Assembly: GCA_025751475.1 (NCBI GenBank)
Contig: JAOWLD010000004.1
Coordinates: forward strand, 1 to 64,000
Reading direction: 5' to 3'
DNA from: Rhodobacteraceae bacterium XHP0102
GTDB lineage: Bacteria; Pseudomonadota; Alphaproteobacteria; Rhodobacterales; Rhodobacteraceae
Length of the DNA: 64,000 bases
In this document: piece after piece, positions 1 through 8,615 of the stretch
Position numbering within the stretch: position 1 is the first letter of the stretch
How the letters are laid out: every line of letters starts with the position of its first letter
The notes under the pieces: model-generated
Seen by the model: only the letters and a program-made list of their open reading frames with translations
Databases searched by the model: none
Told to the model about the DNA's origin: nothing
Program-made: the position numbers and the translations under genes

Positions 1-1
1 C

Positions 2-124
2 GACAACCTGAAGTTCGAAGTCGAGCTGATCGCCCCCATCGCGATGGAAGATGGTCTGCGCTTCGCGATCCGCGAAGGCGGCCGCACAGTCGGCGCTGGC
101 GTCGTCTCCAAAATCCTCGCGTAA
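2..124 (+). CDS. tuf: Elongation factor Tu, C-terminal fragment
   Basis: This is the last 40 codons of EF-Tu, the GTPase that delivers aminoacyl-tRNA to the ribosome; the rest lies before the window. The frame opens at base 2 and reads through the domain 3 barrel end ([20 protein letters not shown], then [17 protein letters not shown]) to TAA at 122-124. The [12 protein letters not shown] stretch is diagnostic of EF-Tu. Its position directly before rpsJ is the usual str-S10 junction, so this is probably one of two tuf copies, although the window cannot show the second. Confidence 0.95.
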   Translation, partial: DNLKFEVELIAPIAMEDGLRFAIREGGRTVGAGVVSKILA

Positions 125-135
125 GATTTGAAAAT

Positions 136-161
136 GGCGCGTGGGGGAAACCTTACGCGCC
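136..161 (+). terminator. Hairpin after tuf, possible weak terminator
   Basis: A 7-bp perfect stem (GGCGCGT / ACGCGCC) with a 12-base loop lies 11 bases after the tuf stop. It is followed by a pyrimidine run (gtcttcccc) rather than a T tract, so termination would be partial at best. It may separate tuf from S10 operon expression. Confidence 0.35.
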
Positions 162-211
162 GTCTTCCCCCGCTGGACGCAATTGCGCGTCCAAATTGAA
201 ACCGGTTCGAC

Positions 212-238
212 GAGGGGATGTGATGACACATTGCCCTC
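212..238 (+). promoter_or_regulatory. S10 operon leader hairpin
   Basis: Within the 139-base tuf-rpsJ gap a bipartite hairpin forms. An outer GAGGG (212-216) pairs with CCCTC (234-238), and an inner ATGTG (218-222) pairs with CACAT (227-231) around an ATGA loop. A second perfect 7-bp stem (TGGACGC / GCGTCCA) lies upstream at 174-193. Such leaders can carry ribosomal-protein autoregulation (L4 in Escherichia coli); that role here is inference. Confidence 0.35.
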
Positions 239-263
239 CTCTCAATCGTAAAGGATCAGAGTA

Positions 264-578
264 ATGGCCATTCAAAGCCAAAACATCCGTATCCGCCTGA
301 AGGCGTTTGATTACCGCGTGTTGGATGCCAGCACGCAGGAAATCGTGAACACCGCGAAGCGGACGGGTGCACAGGTGCGCGGGCCTATCCCGCTGCCAAA
401 CAAGATTGAAAAGTTCACCGTTCTGCGTGGGCCACATATCGACAAGAAAAGCCGCGACCAGTGGGAAATTCGCACCCACAAGCGTCTTTTGGATATTGTT
501 GATCCAACGCCACAGACCGTGGATGCATTGATGAAGCTCGACCTCGCCGCTGGCGTGGATGTCGAGATCAAGGTCTAA
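264..578 (+). CDS. rpsJ: 30S ribosomal protein S10
   Basis: S10 (uS10) sits in the 30S head and also serves as NusE in transcription antitermination. The 104-residue product matches the family length (103 in E. coli). It carries the N-terminal [14 protein letters not shown] strand and the central [20 protein letters not shown] loop typical of S10. It opens the S10 operon, 139 bases after tuf and 14 bases before rplC. An AAGGA Shine-Dalgarno lies about 8 bases before the ATG. Nothing unusual is seen. Confidence 0.98.
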   Translation: MAIQSQNIRIRLKAFDYRVLDASTQEIVNTAKRTGAQVRGPIPLPNKIEKFTVLRGPHIDKKSRDQWEIRTHKRLLDIVDPTPQTVDALMKLDLAAGVDVEIKV

Positions 579-592
579 GGGGGGCATCGGAT

Positions 593-1339
593 ATGTTGCG
601 CTCTGGAGTGATCGCTAAAAAATTGGGCATGACCCGCCTGTTCATGGAAGATGGTCGTCAGATCCCTGTGACCGTTTTGCAATTGGACGGTCTTCAGGTT
701 GTGGCACAGCGCACCGCTGATAAAGATGGCTACACCGCCATCCAGTTGGGTGCAGGTTCCGCAAAAGCAAAGCGCGTTTCTGCGCCAATGCGTGGCCATT
801 TCGCCGCTGCGAAGGTTGAGCCTAAGCGTAAGCTTGCGGAATTCCGCGTGGATCCTGAGAATTTGGTGGCCGTTGGTGAAGAAATCACCGCAGACCATTA
901 TTTCGAAGGCCAATTCGTGGACGTGTCGGGCACCTCAACCGGTAAAGGTTTTGCGGGTGCGATGAAGCGCCATAACTTCGGCGGCTTGCGTGCGTCTCAC
1001 GGCGTTTCGATCAGCCACCGTTCGCATGGTTCGACCGGTCAGTGTCAGGATCCTGGTCGCGTGTTTAAGGGCAAGAAAATGGCAGGTCATTTGGGTTCGG
1101 TGCGCGTCACCACGCAAAACCTGCAAGTTGTCCGCACCGATGCAGATCGCGGCCTGATTATGGTCAAAGGTGCTGTTCCTGGCACGAAAGGTGGTTGGGT
1201 GACCATCAAAGACGCGGTGAAAAAGCCATTCCCTGAGAATGCTGTTTTGCCTGCTGCTTTGAAATCCGCCGCTGCCGCAGCTGCGCCTGCAACCGAGGCC
1301 CCCGCAGAGGACGCCCCCGCCGAGGGAGGTGAAGCATAA
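593..1339 (+). CDS. rplC: 50S ribosomal protein L3
   Basis: L3 (uL3) is an early 50S assembly protein whose loop reaches toward the peptidyl transferase centre. The hallmark [20 protein letters not shown] is present, including the Gln that PrmB methylates in other bacteria. At 248 residues it is longer than the 209 of E. coli. The excess is mostly a C-terminal tail of about 25 residues made almost only of Ala, Pro, Glu and Gly, as in several alphaproteobacterial L3 proteins. Its TAA shares one base with the rplD ATG, suggesting translational coupling. Confidence 0.98.
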   Translation: MLRSGVIAKKLGMTRLFMEDGRQIPVTVLQLDGLQVVAQRTADKDGYTAIQLGAGSAKAKRVSAPMRGHFAAAKVEPKRKLAEFRVDPENLVAVGEEITADHYFEGQFVDVSGTSTGKGFAGAMKRHNFGGLRASHGVSISHRSHGSTGQCQDPGRVFKGKKMAGHLGSVRVTTQNLQVVRTDADRGLIMVKGAVPGTKGGWVTIKDAVKKPFPENAVLPAALKSAAAAAAPATEAPAEDAPAEGGEA

Positions 1340-1959
1340 TGAAACTTGACGTCATTAAATTGGACGGTGGCAAAGCTGGATCGGTTGATCTTGGCGATGA
1401 CATTTTTGGCCTTGAACCTCGTGCCGACATCCTGCACCGCGTTGTCCGTTGGCAGCGTAACAAGGCGCAGGCAGGCACGCATAAGGTTAAAACCCGTTCG
1501 GAAGTCAGCTATTCAACCAAGAAGATCTACCGCCAAAAGGGCACTGGTGGCGCGCGCCACGGCTCCCGCAAGGCGCCAATCTTCCGTAAGGGTGGCATTT
1601 ACAAAGGCCCAACCCCACGCAGCCATGCGCACGAGCTTCCCAAGAAGTTCCGTAAGCTGGGTCTGAAGCACGCGCTGTCCGCCAAAGTGGCGGCAGGTGA
1701 ATTGGTGATCATCGAAGCTGCGGCCATGGCCGAAGCAAAGACATCGCAGCTGGCCAAGCAGGTGAAGAACCTCGGCTGGAAGCGTGCCTTGATCATTGAC
1801 GGTGCAACGGTTGATGCGAACTTCGCCCAAGCGGCACGCAACATCGAGGGTCTCGATGTGCTGCCATCCATGGGCGCGAATGTCTATGACATCCTCAAGC
1901 GTGACACTTTGGTGTTGACGAAGGCGGGTGTCGAAGCACTGGAGGCTCGCCTGAAATGA
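1339..1959 (+). CDS. rplD: 50S ribosomal protein L4
   Basis: L4 (uL4) binds 23S rRNA domain I and lines the exit tunnel. In enterobacteria it also represses its own operon. The 206-residue product has the family length and the basic tunnel loop ([20 protein letters not shown], followed by PIFRKGG). The start overlaps the rplC stop by one base and the end overlaps rplW by four (ATGA), so rplC-rplD-rplW are read as a coupled chain. L4-dependent autoregulation is not demonstrable from sequence. Confidence 0.98.
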   Translation: MKLDVIKLDGGKAGSVDLGDDIFGLEPRADILHRVVRWQRNKAQAGTHKVKTRSEVSYSTKKIYRQKGTGGARHGSRKAPIFRKGGIYKGPTPRSHAHELPKKFRKLGLKHALSAKVAAGELVIIEAAAMAEAKTSQLAKQVKNLGWKRALIIDGATVDANFAQAARNIEGLDVLPSMGANVYDILKRDTLVLTKAGVEALEARLK

Positions 1960-2252
1960 GCACGAAGCCAGAACATTATGACGTGATCCGCCGCCCGATC
2001 ATCACGGAGAAAGCCACTATGGCCTCCGAGAACAACGCGGTTGTGTTCGAAGTTGCGATTGACGCGAATAAGCCACAGATCAAGGAGGCCGTTGAAAGCC
2101 TGTTTGGTGTGAAGGTGAAAGCGGTCAATACAACTGTCACCAAAGGCAAAAACAAGCGTTTCCGTGGCATCGCGGGCACCCGTAAGGATGTCAAGAAAGC
2201 CTATGTGACGCTGGAAGAAGGCAATACGATTGACGTGGCAACGGGCCTTTAA
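1956..2252 (+). CDS. rplW: 50S ribosomal protein L23
   Basis: L23 (uL23) lies at the tunnel exit and docks trigger factor and SRP. The 98-residue product begins with the family pattern [14 protein letters not shown] and contains [18 protein letters not shown], the usual rRNA-binding loop. It starts inside the rplD stop (ATGA overlap). It is followed by a 300-base gap holding two strong hairpins before rplB, an unusual interruption of the S10 operon. Confidence 0.98.
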   Translation: MSTKPEHYDVIRRPIITEKATMASENNAVVFEVAIDANKPQIKEAVESLFGVKVKAVNTTVTKGKNKRFRGIAGTRKDVKKAYVTLEEGNTIDVATGL

Positions 2253-2291
2253 GCTCTGAGCACGTTCAGGTCATGCCTGAGCTAAACTTGG

Positions 2292-2319
2292 CAAAGCCCC
2301 GACTGCGCTCGGGGCTTTG
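2292..2319 (+). terminator. Intrinsic-terminator-like hairpin after rplW
   Basis: A perfect 11-bp stem (CAAAGCCCCGA / TCGGGGCTTTG) with a 6-base loop lies 39 bases after rplW. The T-rich part is in the 3' arm and no long T tract follows. It is the first of two stacked hairpins in the 300-base rplW-rplB gap (2253-2552), where I see no credible gene. Confidence 0.65.
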
Positions 2320-2398
2320 GCCTTCAAAGTGATGATCTGTGAATAGGGATGCGCCCTTGACCTTGGGGCGCCACTTTCTTACACAGCGCCATCGCGAT

Positions 2399-2420
2399 AG
2401 CCCCAGATTCGTCTGGGGCT
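2399..2420 (+). terminator. Second hairpin before rplB, TTCG loop
   Basis: A perfect 9-bp stem (AGCCCCAGA / TCTGGGGCT) is capped by TTCG and followed by TTGCTGTTG. Together with the hairpin at 2292-2319 it should reduce read-through into rplB, implying a separate promoter between here and 2552. No promoter hexamers stand out clearly in 2421-2540. Confidence 0.6.
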
Positions 2421-2552
2421 TTGCTGTTGTTCGAATGAACGACATCTCACTGGGACCTTCGGGGCCCTCATTTATCGGTCACCCAATTCGGGGGACTTAC
2501 AACATAGGTGGGTTTTTAATGACCTGCCGTTAGCAAACGGAAGACAGAAAGC

Positions 2553-3395
2553 ATGGCACTTAAGTCGTATAAGCCGACGACGCCGGGCCAGCGCGGGCTG
2601 GTGCTGATCGACCGTTCGGAGCTGTGGAAAGGACGTCCCGTCAAATCCCTGACTGAGGGTTTGACGAAAAAGGGCGGTCGGAACAATACCGGACGGATTA
2701 CTGCACGCCGCCGCGGTGGTGGCGCAAAGCGTCTCTATCGTATCGTGGATTTCAAGCGTCGTAAATTTGACGTCACAGCCACGGTTGAACGGATCGAATA
2801 CGATCCTAACCGCACCGCCTTCATCGCGTTGATCCGCTACAGCGATGGCGAGCAGGCCTACATCCTCGCGCCACAGCGTTTGGCCGTTGGGGATGCGGTT
2901 GTCGCCTCTGCAAAGGCAGACATTAAGCCCGGTAACGCAATGCCATTTTCGGGCATGCCCATCGGGACAATTGTTCACAATATCGAATTGAAGCCCGGTA
3001 AGGGTGGCCAAATCGCGCGCGCGGCGGGCACCTATGCCCAGTTCGTTGGCCGTGACGGTGGCTATGCTCAGATCCGCCTCTCTTCTGGTGAATTGCGTCT
3101 GGTGCGTCAGGAATGCATGGCAACCATTGGTGCCGTGTCGAACCCTGACAACTCGAACCAAAACCTTGGTAAAGCGGGCCGCGTCCGCCACATGGGCAAG
3201 CGTCCAAGCGTCCGTGGTGTTGCGATGAACCCGATCGATCACCCACATGGTGGTGGTGAAGGCCGCACATCTGGTGGTCGTACGCCAGTAACCCCATGGG
3301 GTAAGGATACCAAGGGCACACGCACCCGCAACAAGAACAAGGCATCGCAGAAGCTGATCATCCGCTCGCGTCATGCCAAGAAGAAAGGGCGTTAA
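2553..3395 (+). CDS. rplB: 50S ribosomal protein L2
   Basis: L2 (uL2) is needed for subunit joining and supports the peptidyl transferase centre. The 280-residue product has the oligonucleotide-fold N-terminal half, the central [12 protein letters not shown] stretch and the C-terminal [18 protein letters not shown] motif with the conserved histidine pair. Length fits the family (about 273-280). It opens the second block of the cluster after a hairpin-rich gap and runs into rpsS with three bases between. Confidence 0.98.
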   Translation: MALKSYKPTTPGQRGLVLIDRSELWKGRPVKSLTEGLTKKGGRNNTGRITARRRGGGAKRLYRIVDFKRRKFDVTATVERIEYDPNRTAFIALIRYSDGEQAYILAPQRLAVGDAVVASAKADIKPGNAMPFSGMPIGTIVHNIELKPGKGGQIARAAGTYAQFVGRDGGYAQIRLSSGELRLVRQECMATIGAVSNPDNSNQNLGKAGRVRHMGKRPSVRGVAMNPIDHPHGGGEGRTSGGRTPVTPWGKDTKGTRTRNKNKASQKLIIRSRHAKKKGR

Positions 3396-3398
3396 TAG

Positions 3399-3677
3399 AT
3401 GAGCCGTTCTGTATGGAAAGGCCCTTTTGTCGACGCATACGTCCTCAAGAAGGCAGAAAAAGCGCGGGAGTCTGGCCGCAACGAAGTGATCAAAATCTGG
3501 TCGCGCCGTTCAACCATCCTGCCGCAATTCGTTGGCCTCACCTTTGGTGTCTATAACGGGCAAAAGCATATCCCCGTGAACGTCACTGAAGATATGATCG
3601 GTCAGAAATTTGGTGAATATTCTCCAACGCGCACCTACTACGGGCACGCTGCGGATAAGAAAGCGAAAAGGAAGTAA
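3399..3677 (+). CDS. rpsS: 30S ribosomal protein S19
   Basis: S19 (uS19) pairs with S13 in the 30S head near the A-site tRNA. The 92-residue product begins [18 protein letters not shown] and contains [20 protein letters not shown] and GEYSPTR, the standard S19 blocks. It lies three bases after rplB and three before rplV, so it belongs to a tightly packed rplB-rpsS-rplV-rpsC-rplP transcription unit. Confidence 0.98.
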   Translation: MSRSVWKGPFVDAYVLKKAEKARESGRNEVIKIWSRRSTILPQFVGLTFGVYNGQKHIPVNVTEDMIGQKFGEYSPTRTYYGHAADKKAKRK

Positions 3678-3680
3678 GCC

Positions 3681-4061
3681 ATGGGCAAGGATAACAATCC
3701 CCGCCGCGTGGCGGACAATGAAGCGATGGCAAAGCTGCGTATGTTGCGCACAAGCCCGCAGAAATTGAACCTCGTCGCGCAAATGATCCGCGGGAAGAAA
3801 GTTGACAAGGCTTTGACCGCGTTGACCTTCTCCAACAAGCGCATCGCGATTGACGTGAAGAAATGCCTTCAGTCTGCCATTGCGAATGCTGAAAACAACC
3901 ACAGCCTTGATGTGGATGAATTGGTCGTTGCCGAAGCATATGTCGGCAAGAACCTGATCATGAAGCGTGGTCGTCCACGTGCCCGTGGTCGGTTCGGCCG
4001 CATCCACAAGCCGTTCTCTGAACTTACCATCAAGGTTCGCCAGGTCGAGGAGCAAGCGTAA
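3681..4061 (+). CDS. rplV: 50S ribosomal protein L22
   Basis: L22 (uL22) contacts all 23S domains and extends a beta-hairpin into the exit tunnel, the site of macrolide-resistance changes. The 126-residue product contains [20 protein letters not shown], and the tunnel hairpin [18 protein letters not shown] is normal in length. A short N-terminal extension (about 14 residues) precedes the conserved start, as often in alphaproteobacteria. Its stop shares one base with the rpsC start. Confidence 0.98.
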   Translation: MGKDNNPRRVADNEAMAKLRMLRTSPQKLNLVAQMIRGKKVDKALTALTFSNKRIAIDVKKCLQSAIANAENNHSLDVDELVVAEAYVGKNLIMKRGRPRARGRFGRIHKPFSELTIKVRQVEEQA

Positions 4062-4768
4062 TGGGTCATAAGGTAAATCCAATCGGTATGCGCCTGCAGG
4101 TCAACCGCACTTGGGACAGCCGCTGGTATGCGGACACCAAGGACTACGGTAACCTGTTGCTCGAAGATCTGCGTATGCGTGAATTCGTGGCGAAAGAGTG
4201 CAAGCAAGCGGGTGTCTCCAAAGTCATCATCGAGCGTCCGCACCGCAAGTGCCGCGTCACCATCCACACTGCGCGTCCTGGTGTTATCATCGGGAAAAAA
4301 GGTGCGGATATTGAGGGCCTGCGCAAAAAGCTGGCCGCAATGACCGACAGCGAATTGCACCTCAACATCGTTGAAGTGCGCAAGCCTGAGGTCGATGCGG
4401 CATTGGTGGCTGAGTCCATCGCGCAGCAGCTTGAGCGCCGCGTTTCGTTCCGCCGCGCGATGAAGCGGTCGGTTCAAAACGCGATGCGCATGGGTGCCTT
4501 GGGTATCCGTGTCAACGTGGCTGGTCGTTTGGGCGGCGCTGAAATCGCCCGCACCGAATGGTATCGTGAGGGCCGCGTGCCGCTTCACACCTTGCGCGCA
4601 GATATTGACTACGCGCACGCTGAGGCGTCCACACCTTACGGGATCATTGGGATCAAGGTCTGGATCTTCAAGGGTGAAATCCTTGAGCATGATCCATCGG
4701 CGCGTGATCGCCGTTTGGCCGAAATGCAGGATAGCGGTGGGGCACCACGCCCGCGCCGTGATCGCTGA
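4061..4768 (+). CDS. rpsC: 30S ribosomal protein S3
   Basis: S3 (uS3) lines the mRNA entry site and helps unwind mRNA. The 235-residue protein starts [20 protein letters not shown]. It carries the KH-domain GXXG loop in [17 protein letters not shown] near residues 70-86 and the S3 C-domain ([18 protein letters not shown]). It overlaps rplV by one base and precedes rplP by 12. Length agrees with the 233 residues of E. coli. Confidence 0.98.
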   Translation: MGHKVNPIGMRLQVNRTWDSRWYADTKDYGNLLLEDLRMREFVAKECKQAGVSKVIIERPHRKCRVTIHTARPGVIIGKKGADIEGLRKKLAAMTDSELHLNIVEVRKPEVDAALVAESIAQQLERRVSFRRAMKRSVQNAMRMGALGIRVNVAGRLGGAEIARTEWYREGRVPLHTLRADIDYAHAEASTPYGIIGIKVWIFKGEILEHDPSARDRRLAEMQDSGGAPRPRRDR

Positions 4769-4780
4769 GGAGTTTGAAAG

Positions 4781-5194
4781 ATGCTGCAACCAAAGCGCAC
4801 AAAATTCCGCAAGATGCACAAAGGCCGCATCAAAGGTGAAGCAAAGGGCGGGTCTGACCTGAACTTTGGCACCTTTGGCCTGAAAGCCCTTCAGCCTGAG
4901 CGCGTTACCGCGCGCCAGATCGAAGCTGCCCGCCGCGCCCTGACACGCCATATGAAGCGTCAAGGCCGCGTCTGGATCCGCATCTTCCCTGACACCCCTG
5001 TGACTTCGAAACCAACCGAGGTGCGTATGGGTAAAGGTAAAGGTTCGGTCGATTACTGGGCCTGCAAGGTCAAGCCGGGCCGTGTGATGTTTGAGATTGA
5101 CGGTGTGAACGAAGAAATCGCACGCGAGGCGCTGCGCCTTGCTGCGATGAAGCTGCCGATCAAGACCCGCACAGTGGTTCGTGAAGACTGGTAA
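4781..5194 (+). CDS. rplP: 50S ribosomal protein L16
   Basis: L16 (uL16) supports A-site tRNA accommodation and is a late 50S assembly protein. The 137-residue product contains the family blocks [14 protein letters not shown](T)[16 protein letters not shown] and VRMGKGKG. Arg82 in VRMGKG corresponds to Arg81 of E. coli L16, which the oxygenase RoxA/YcfD hydroxylates there. Its immediate downstream neighbour, on the other strand, is a predicted 2-oxoglutarate oxygenase. The gene ends 20 bases before a strong bidirectional terminator. Confidence 0.98.
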   Translation: MLQPKRTKFRKMHKGRIKGEAKGGSDLNFGTFGLKALQPERVTARQIEAARRALTRHMKRQGRVWIRIFPDTPVTSKPTEVRMGKGKGSVDYWACKVKPGRVMFEIDGVNEEIAREALRLAAMKLPIKTRTVVREDW

Positions 5195-5214
5195 TCAGTG
5201 CTTCACACAAGACA

Positions 5215-5250
5215 AAAAACCCCCGCGAGCGCAATCTCGCGGGGGTTTTT
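5215..5250. terminator. Bidirectional terminator between rplP and oxygenase gene
   Basis: A perfect 15-bp stem (AAAAACCCCCGCGAG / CTCGCGGGGGTTTTT) with a 6-base loop serves both strands: T tract on the forward side, A/T complement on the reverse. It ends the rplB-rplP unit and the convergent gene at 5253-5873. Confidence 0.93.
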
Positions 5251-5252
5251 CT

Positions 5253-5873
5253 TTAGTCCCACCGATAGTTGAAACTGACGCTGATGCGCTCATCTTCGGC
5301 CATGTTCATCGGCACCTCATGGCGCAACCAGCTTTCCCAAAGCAGCACATCCCCGACATTCGGTTTCACATAGACAAAGGGCTGCACTTCTGTGCGCGCG
5401 GTTTTTGTCCGTGTTGGGGCCGCCATCATGCGTGAAAGGCGCGGGTCTTCCAATTTCAACGCGGATGCGCCTTCGGGCATCGCAACATAGGTTGTCCCAG
5501 AAATCACCGAATGGGGATGAATATCGGAGCTGTGGGTCCCGCCTTCGGGCAGGATGTTGATCCACAAATCCTCCAGCACCAGATTGCGGCCATCCAAGTC
5601 GAATTCCAAATCCTTGACGAATTCCGCGACATGATGATCGAGAATTTTCACCAAATCCGCAAAAATCGGAAAGCGCCACGGCAGATCGGTGAGCGAGGCA
5701 TAGGAGGTATATCCTGGATAGCCGTTTTCAATGCACCATGTTTGGCCTGCTTCGTCATCTTCCGCGATAACGAGACAGGATTGCTCCAACTCGGCCAAAT
5801 CTATTGCATCGCGGGTTTCGTTCAATTGCCCATGGTAAAGCCGTGTGACGAAAAGGGATGATATCTGTGCCAT
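5253..5873 (-). CDS. Putative 2OG-Fe(II) oxygenase (TIGR02466-like)
   Basis: This is a 206-residue predicted 2-oxoglutarate/Fe(II) dioxygenase, an enzyme class that hydroxylates proteins or small molecules. The double-stranded beta-helix pattern is visible: THSSDIHPHSVISGTTYV with HPH at 119-121, a distal His185 in WLRHEVP, and Arg196 in RISVSFNYRW as the likely 2OG anchor. I start at ATG 5873 because AAGGA lies 8 bases before it; an in-frame upstream extension to 5948 lacks a good site. The gene is reverse-strand, splits rplP from rpmC, and converges on rplP through a shared terminator. A ribosomal substrate is plausible by location only. Substrate unknown. Confidence 0.75.
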   Translation of the reverse strand: MAQISSLFVTRLYHGQLNETRDAIDLAELEQSCLVIAEDDEAGQTWCIENGYPGYTSYASLTDLPWRFPIFADLVKILDHHVAEFVKDLEFDLDGRNLVLEDLWINILPEGGTHSSDIHPHSVISGTTYVAMPEGASALKLEDPRLSRMMAAPTRTKTARTEVQPFVYVKPNVGDVLLWESWLRHEVPMNMAEDERISVSFNYRWD

Positions 5874-6115
5874 AGCGGGTCCTTGGTCGCATTGATCGAT
5901 GACTGGCCGCACAATCGCAGATTTTCTGTCTAGGTCTAGGGGGTGCACCCGCCGCGATTACAAGGCGCGTCCGAAAAGCGCCCTAAATCGAGGCAATGGG
6001 GTTGCTATATTGAACAGATGCGCGTATGTGCCGCCTCTATCCACCTACTCCAGCGGAATCGGGGTAACGCTTTTTGCGGCCCTCCGCTGATTGTTGACAA
6101 AGGAAGACCAACGCG

Positions 6116-6325
6116 ATGAACGCGCAAGACCTACGTGAAAAAACACCTGACCAGCTGCGTGATCAGCTTGTTCAGTTGAAGAAGGAGGCGTTCAACCTCC
6201 GCTTCCAACAGGCCACAGGCCAGTTGGAGAACACCGCCCGTATGCGCCAAGTGCGCCGTGACGTGGCCCGTGTGAACACGATTCTTTCTCAGAAAGCCGC
6301 AGCAGCCGCAGGGGAGGCCAACTGA
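6116..6325 (+). CDS. rpmC: 50S ribosomal protein L29
   Basis: L29 (uL29) sits next to L23 at the tunnel exit. The 69-residue product has the two-helix pattern with [20 protein letters not shown] followed by [20 protein letters not shown], and a short Ala-rich tail. It starts a new block after the oxygenase insertion, with AAAGGA about 13-16 bases before the ATG. Its stop shares one base with the rpsQ start. The interval 5874-6115 before it must hold promoters for both directions, but no convincing hexamer pair is visible. Confidence 0.96.
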   Translation: MNAQDLREKTPDQLRDQLVQLKKEAFNLRFQQATGQLENTARMRQVRRDVARVNTILSQKAAAAAGEAN

Positions 6326-6555
6326 TGCCCAAACGTATCCTGCAAGGTGTTGTGACATCTGACCAGAATGAACAAACCGTCACCGTGTCTGTAGAGCGCC
6401 GCTTTACGCACCCTGTGATGAAGAAGACGGTTCGTAAGTCCAAGAAATACCGGGCCCACGATCCGCAGAACCAATTCAAAGTTGGCGATATCGTCCGCAT
6501 TCAGGAATGTGCGCCAATTTCGAAGTCCAAACGCTGGGAAGTCATCGCCAACTAA
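6325..6555 (+). CDS. rpsQ: 30S ribosomal protein S17
   Basis: S17 (uS17) is a primary 16S rRNA binder with an OB fold. The 76-residue product begins [20 protein letters not shown] and contains [16 protein letters not shown] and [14 protein letters not shown], the family signatures. It overlaps rpmC by one base. It is followed by a 75-base gap with a TGGGGG / CCCCCA inverted repeat (6583-6611) before rplN. Confidence 0.97.
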   Translation: MPKRILQGVVTSDQNEQTVTVSVERRFTHPVMKKTVRKSKKYRAHDPQNQFKVGDIVRIQECAPISKSKRWEVIAN

Positions 6556-6630
6556 GCGCTGAATTTCAGTTTAACGAAACCCTGGGGGTAATGTCCGGAT
6601 CGGCGCCCCCAAAGGTCGGGAGATACCACT

Positions 6631-6999
6631 ATGATCCAGATGCAGACCAATCTGGATGTCGCTGACAACTCTGGCGCTCGCCGTGTTCAGTGCATCAAGG
6701 TTCTGGGTGGGTCCAAGCGGAAATATGCCTCGGTGGGTGACATCATCGTGGTCTCCGTGAAGGAAGCCATCCCACGCGGTCGTGTGAAAAAGGGCGATGT
6801 CCGTAAGGCCGTTGTCGTGCGCACCGCAAAAGAAGTTCGCCGCGAAGATGGCACAGCCATCCGTTTCGACCGCAATGCGGCCGTGATCCTCAACAACAAC
6901 AACGAGCCGATTGGCACCCGTATCTTCGGGCCAGTTGTGCGTGAGTTGCGCGCGAAGAACTTCATGAAGATCATCTCGCTCGCGCCGGAGGTGTTGTAA
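6631..6999 (+). CDS. rplN: 50S ribosomal protein L14
   Basis: L14 (uL14) forms intersubunit bridge B8. The 122-residue product starts [20 protein letters not shown] and ends [19 protein letters not shown], both canonical, and is exactly family length. It is the first gene of the tightly packed rplN-rplX-rplE unit, with a single base separating it from rplX. A GGGAG Shine-Dalgarno lies about 9 bases upstream. Confidence 0.98.
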
Positions 7000-7000
7000 T

Positions 7001-7306
7001 ATGGCTGCCAAGTTGAAAAAGGGCGACAAGGTCGTGGTGCTTGCTGGCAAGGATAAGGGCAAAGAGGGTGAAATCTCTGCCGTTATGCCAAAGGCCAACA
7101 AAGCCATCGTGGACGGCGTAAACATCGCCATCCGTCACACCCGCCAATCTGCACAGGGCGAAGGCGGCCGCCTTCCAAAGGCGATGCCGATTGACCTGTC
7201 CAATCTGGCGCTTTTGGACAAAAACGGCAAACCCACCCGCGTTGGATTCAAAATCGAAGACGGCAAAAAGGTGCGTGTTGCCAAAACCACTGGGGAGGCC
7301 ATCTGA
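7001..7306 (+). CDS. rplX: 50S ribosomal protein L24
   Basis: L24 (uL24) initiates 50S assembly. The 101-residue product has the KOW motif ([20 protein letters not shown]) at residues 5-24 and [14 protein letters not shown], both typical. It begins one base after the rplN stop, and its TGA overlaps the rplE ATG by one base, so the three genes are translationally linked. Confidence 0.97.
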   Translation: MAAKLKKGDKVVVLAGKDKGKEGEISAVMPKANKAIVDGVNIAIRHTRQSAQGEGGRLPKAMPIDLSNLALLDKNGKPTRVGFKIEDGKKVRVAKTTGEAI

Positions 7307-7869
7307 TGTTGGATACGGCAAATTATACCCCACGCCTCAAGGCGGCGTTCGCTTCGACCATTCGCCCTGCGATGAAGGAAGAGTTCGGATATAAGAACGA
7401 TATGCAGATCCCCCGTTTGGACAAGATCGTTCTGAACATTGGCGCAGGCGCTGAAGCCGTGCGCGACAGCAAGAAGGTCAAATCGGCGCAAGAAGATTTG
7501 ACGGCCATTGCAGGTCAGCAGGCGGTTGTGACCAAGGCAAAGAAATCCATCGCGGGCTTCCGTGTTCGCGAAGATATGCCTCTTGGCGCAAAGGTTACCC
7601 TGCGCGGTGATCGTATGTATGAATTCCTTGATCGTCTGATCACTGTGGCTATGCCGCGCATCCGCGACTTCCGCGGCGTGTCTGGCAAGTCCTTTGATGG
7701 TCGTGGCAACTACGCCATGGGCATGAAGGAGCATATCGTTTTCCCTGAAATCAACTTCGACAAGGTCGATGAAGTTTGGGGATTGGACATTATCATTTGC
7801 ACCACCGCGAAAACTGACGCGGAAGCCAAGGCGCTGTTGAAGCATTTCAACATGCCCTTCAATTCGTGA
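7306..7869 (+). CDS. rplE: 50S ribosomal protein L5
   Basis: L5 (uL5) binds 5S rRNA in the central protuberance. The 187-residue product contains [35 protein letters not shown] and the C-terminal [20 protein letters not shown]. This is the standard L5 pattern at near-normal length (179 in E. coli) with a slightly longer N-terminus. It overlaps rplX by one base and precedes rpsN by 21 bases. Confidence 0.98.
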   Translation: MLDTANYTPRLKAAFASTIRPAMKEEFGYKNDMQIPRLDKIVLNIGAGAEAVRDSKKVKSAQEDLTAIAGQQAVVTKAKKSIAGFRVREDMPLGAKVTLRGDRMYEFLDRLITVAMPRIRDFRGVSGKSFDGRGNYAMGMKEHIVFPEINFDKVDEVWGLDIIICTTAKTDAEAKALLKHFNMPFNS

Positions 7870-7890
7870 TCGCGGGAGGAGAGTAGAACA

Positions 7891-8196
7891 ATGGCAAAGA
7901 AGTCCATGGTTGCACGCGAAGTTAAGCGCCAAAAGCTTGTTGCGAAATACGCCGCAAAGCGTGCCGCGCTGAAAGAAATCGCGACAGATGAATCGAAGCC
8001 GATGGAAGAGCGTTTCAAGGCTCGCCTGAAACTGGCAGAACTGCCACGTAACAGCTCCGCCACCCGTCTTCATAACCGTTGCCAGCTCACGGGGCGCCCC
8101 AAGGCCTATTACCGTAAGCTGAAAGTCTCGCGTATCATGCTGCGTGAATTGGCCTCCAATGGCCAAATCCCTGGCATGGTTAAGTCGAGCTGGTAA
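7891..8196 (+). CDS. rpsN: 30S ribosomal protein S14, zinc-free type
   Basis: S14 (uS14) is a late-binding head protein. The 101-residue length and the C-terminal block [20 protein letters not shown] mark the long form that lacks the CxxC...CxxC zinc knuckle; only one Cys is present. This is the usual alphaproteobacterial version. It sits between rplE and rpsH with 21 and 13 bases either side and a GGAGGAG site upstream. Confidence 0.97.
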   Translation: MAKKSMVAREVKRQKLVAKYAAKRAALKEIATDESKPMEERFKARLKLAELPRNSSATRLHNRCQLTGRPKAYYRKLKVSRIMLRELASNGQIPGMVKSSW

Positions 8197-8209
8197 GGAG
8201 GTCTGACAG

Positions 8210-8602
8210 ATGAATGATCCTCTTGGTGATATGTTGACCCGCATCCGCAATGCTCAGATGCGCGGCAAGTCCACCGTCCTGACACCAGCCTCCAAGCTGC
8301 GTGCATGGGTTCTCGATGTATTGATGGATGAAGGCTACATTCGTGGCTATGAGCGCACCTCCGATGTCAAAGGACATCCAGCGCTTGAAATCAGCCTGAA
8401 ATACTATGAAGGCGCGCCAGTGATCCGCGAAATCAAGCGCGTATCCACCCCAGGTCGCCGTGTTTACATGAACGTGCAGGACATCCCGCAAGTTCGGCAA
8501 GGTCTGGGCGTTTCCATCGTCTCCACCTCAAAAGGTGTGATGTCCGATGCGAATGCCCGTCAGGCCAATGTCGGCGGCGAAGTGCTCTGCACCGTATTCT
8601 AA
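8210..8602 (+). CDS. rpsH: 30S ribosomal protein S8
   Basis: S8 (uS8) binds the 16S central domain and in enterobacteria represses the spc operon. The 130-residue product begins [20 protein letters not shown] and ends [22 protein letters not shown], the conserved S8 C-terminal SxxxGVM(S/T)...GGE(V/L)L(C/A) motif. AAGGAGG precedes the start. It is 13 bases from each neighbour. Confidence 0.98.
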   Translation: MNDPLGDMLTRIRNAQMRGKSTVLTPASKLRAWVLDVLMDEGYIRGYERTSDVKGHPALEISLKYYEGAPVIREIKRVSTPGRRVYMNVQDIPQVRQGLGVSIVSTSKGVMSDANARQANVGGEVLCTVF

Positions 8603-8615
8603 GGAGGCCTGAAGC

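Noticed and set aside
2339-2533. Short forward open frame (64 codons) between rplW and rplB
   Set aside because: It spans a terminator hairpin, has no ribosome site and no recognisable composition or domain.
3869-4963. Long reverse open frame opposite rplV, rpsC and rplP
   Set aside because: Antisense to three certain ribosomal genes; a codon-bias artefact.
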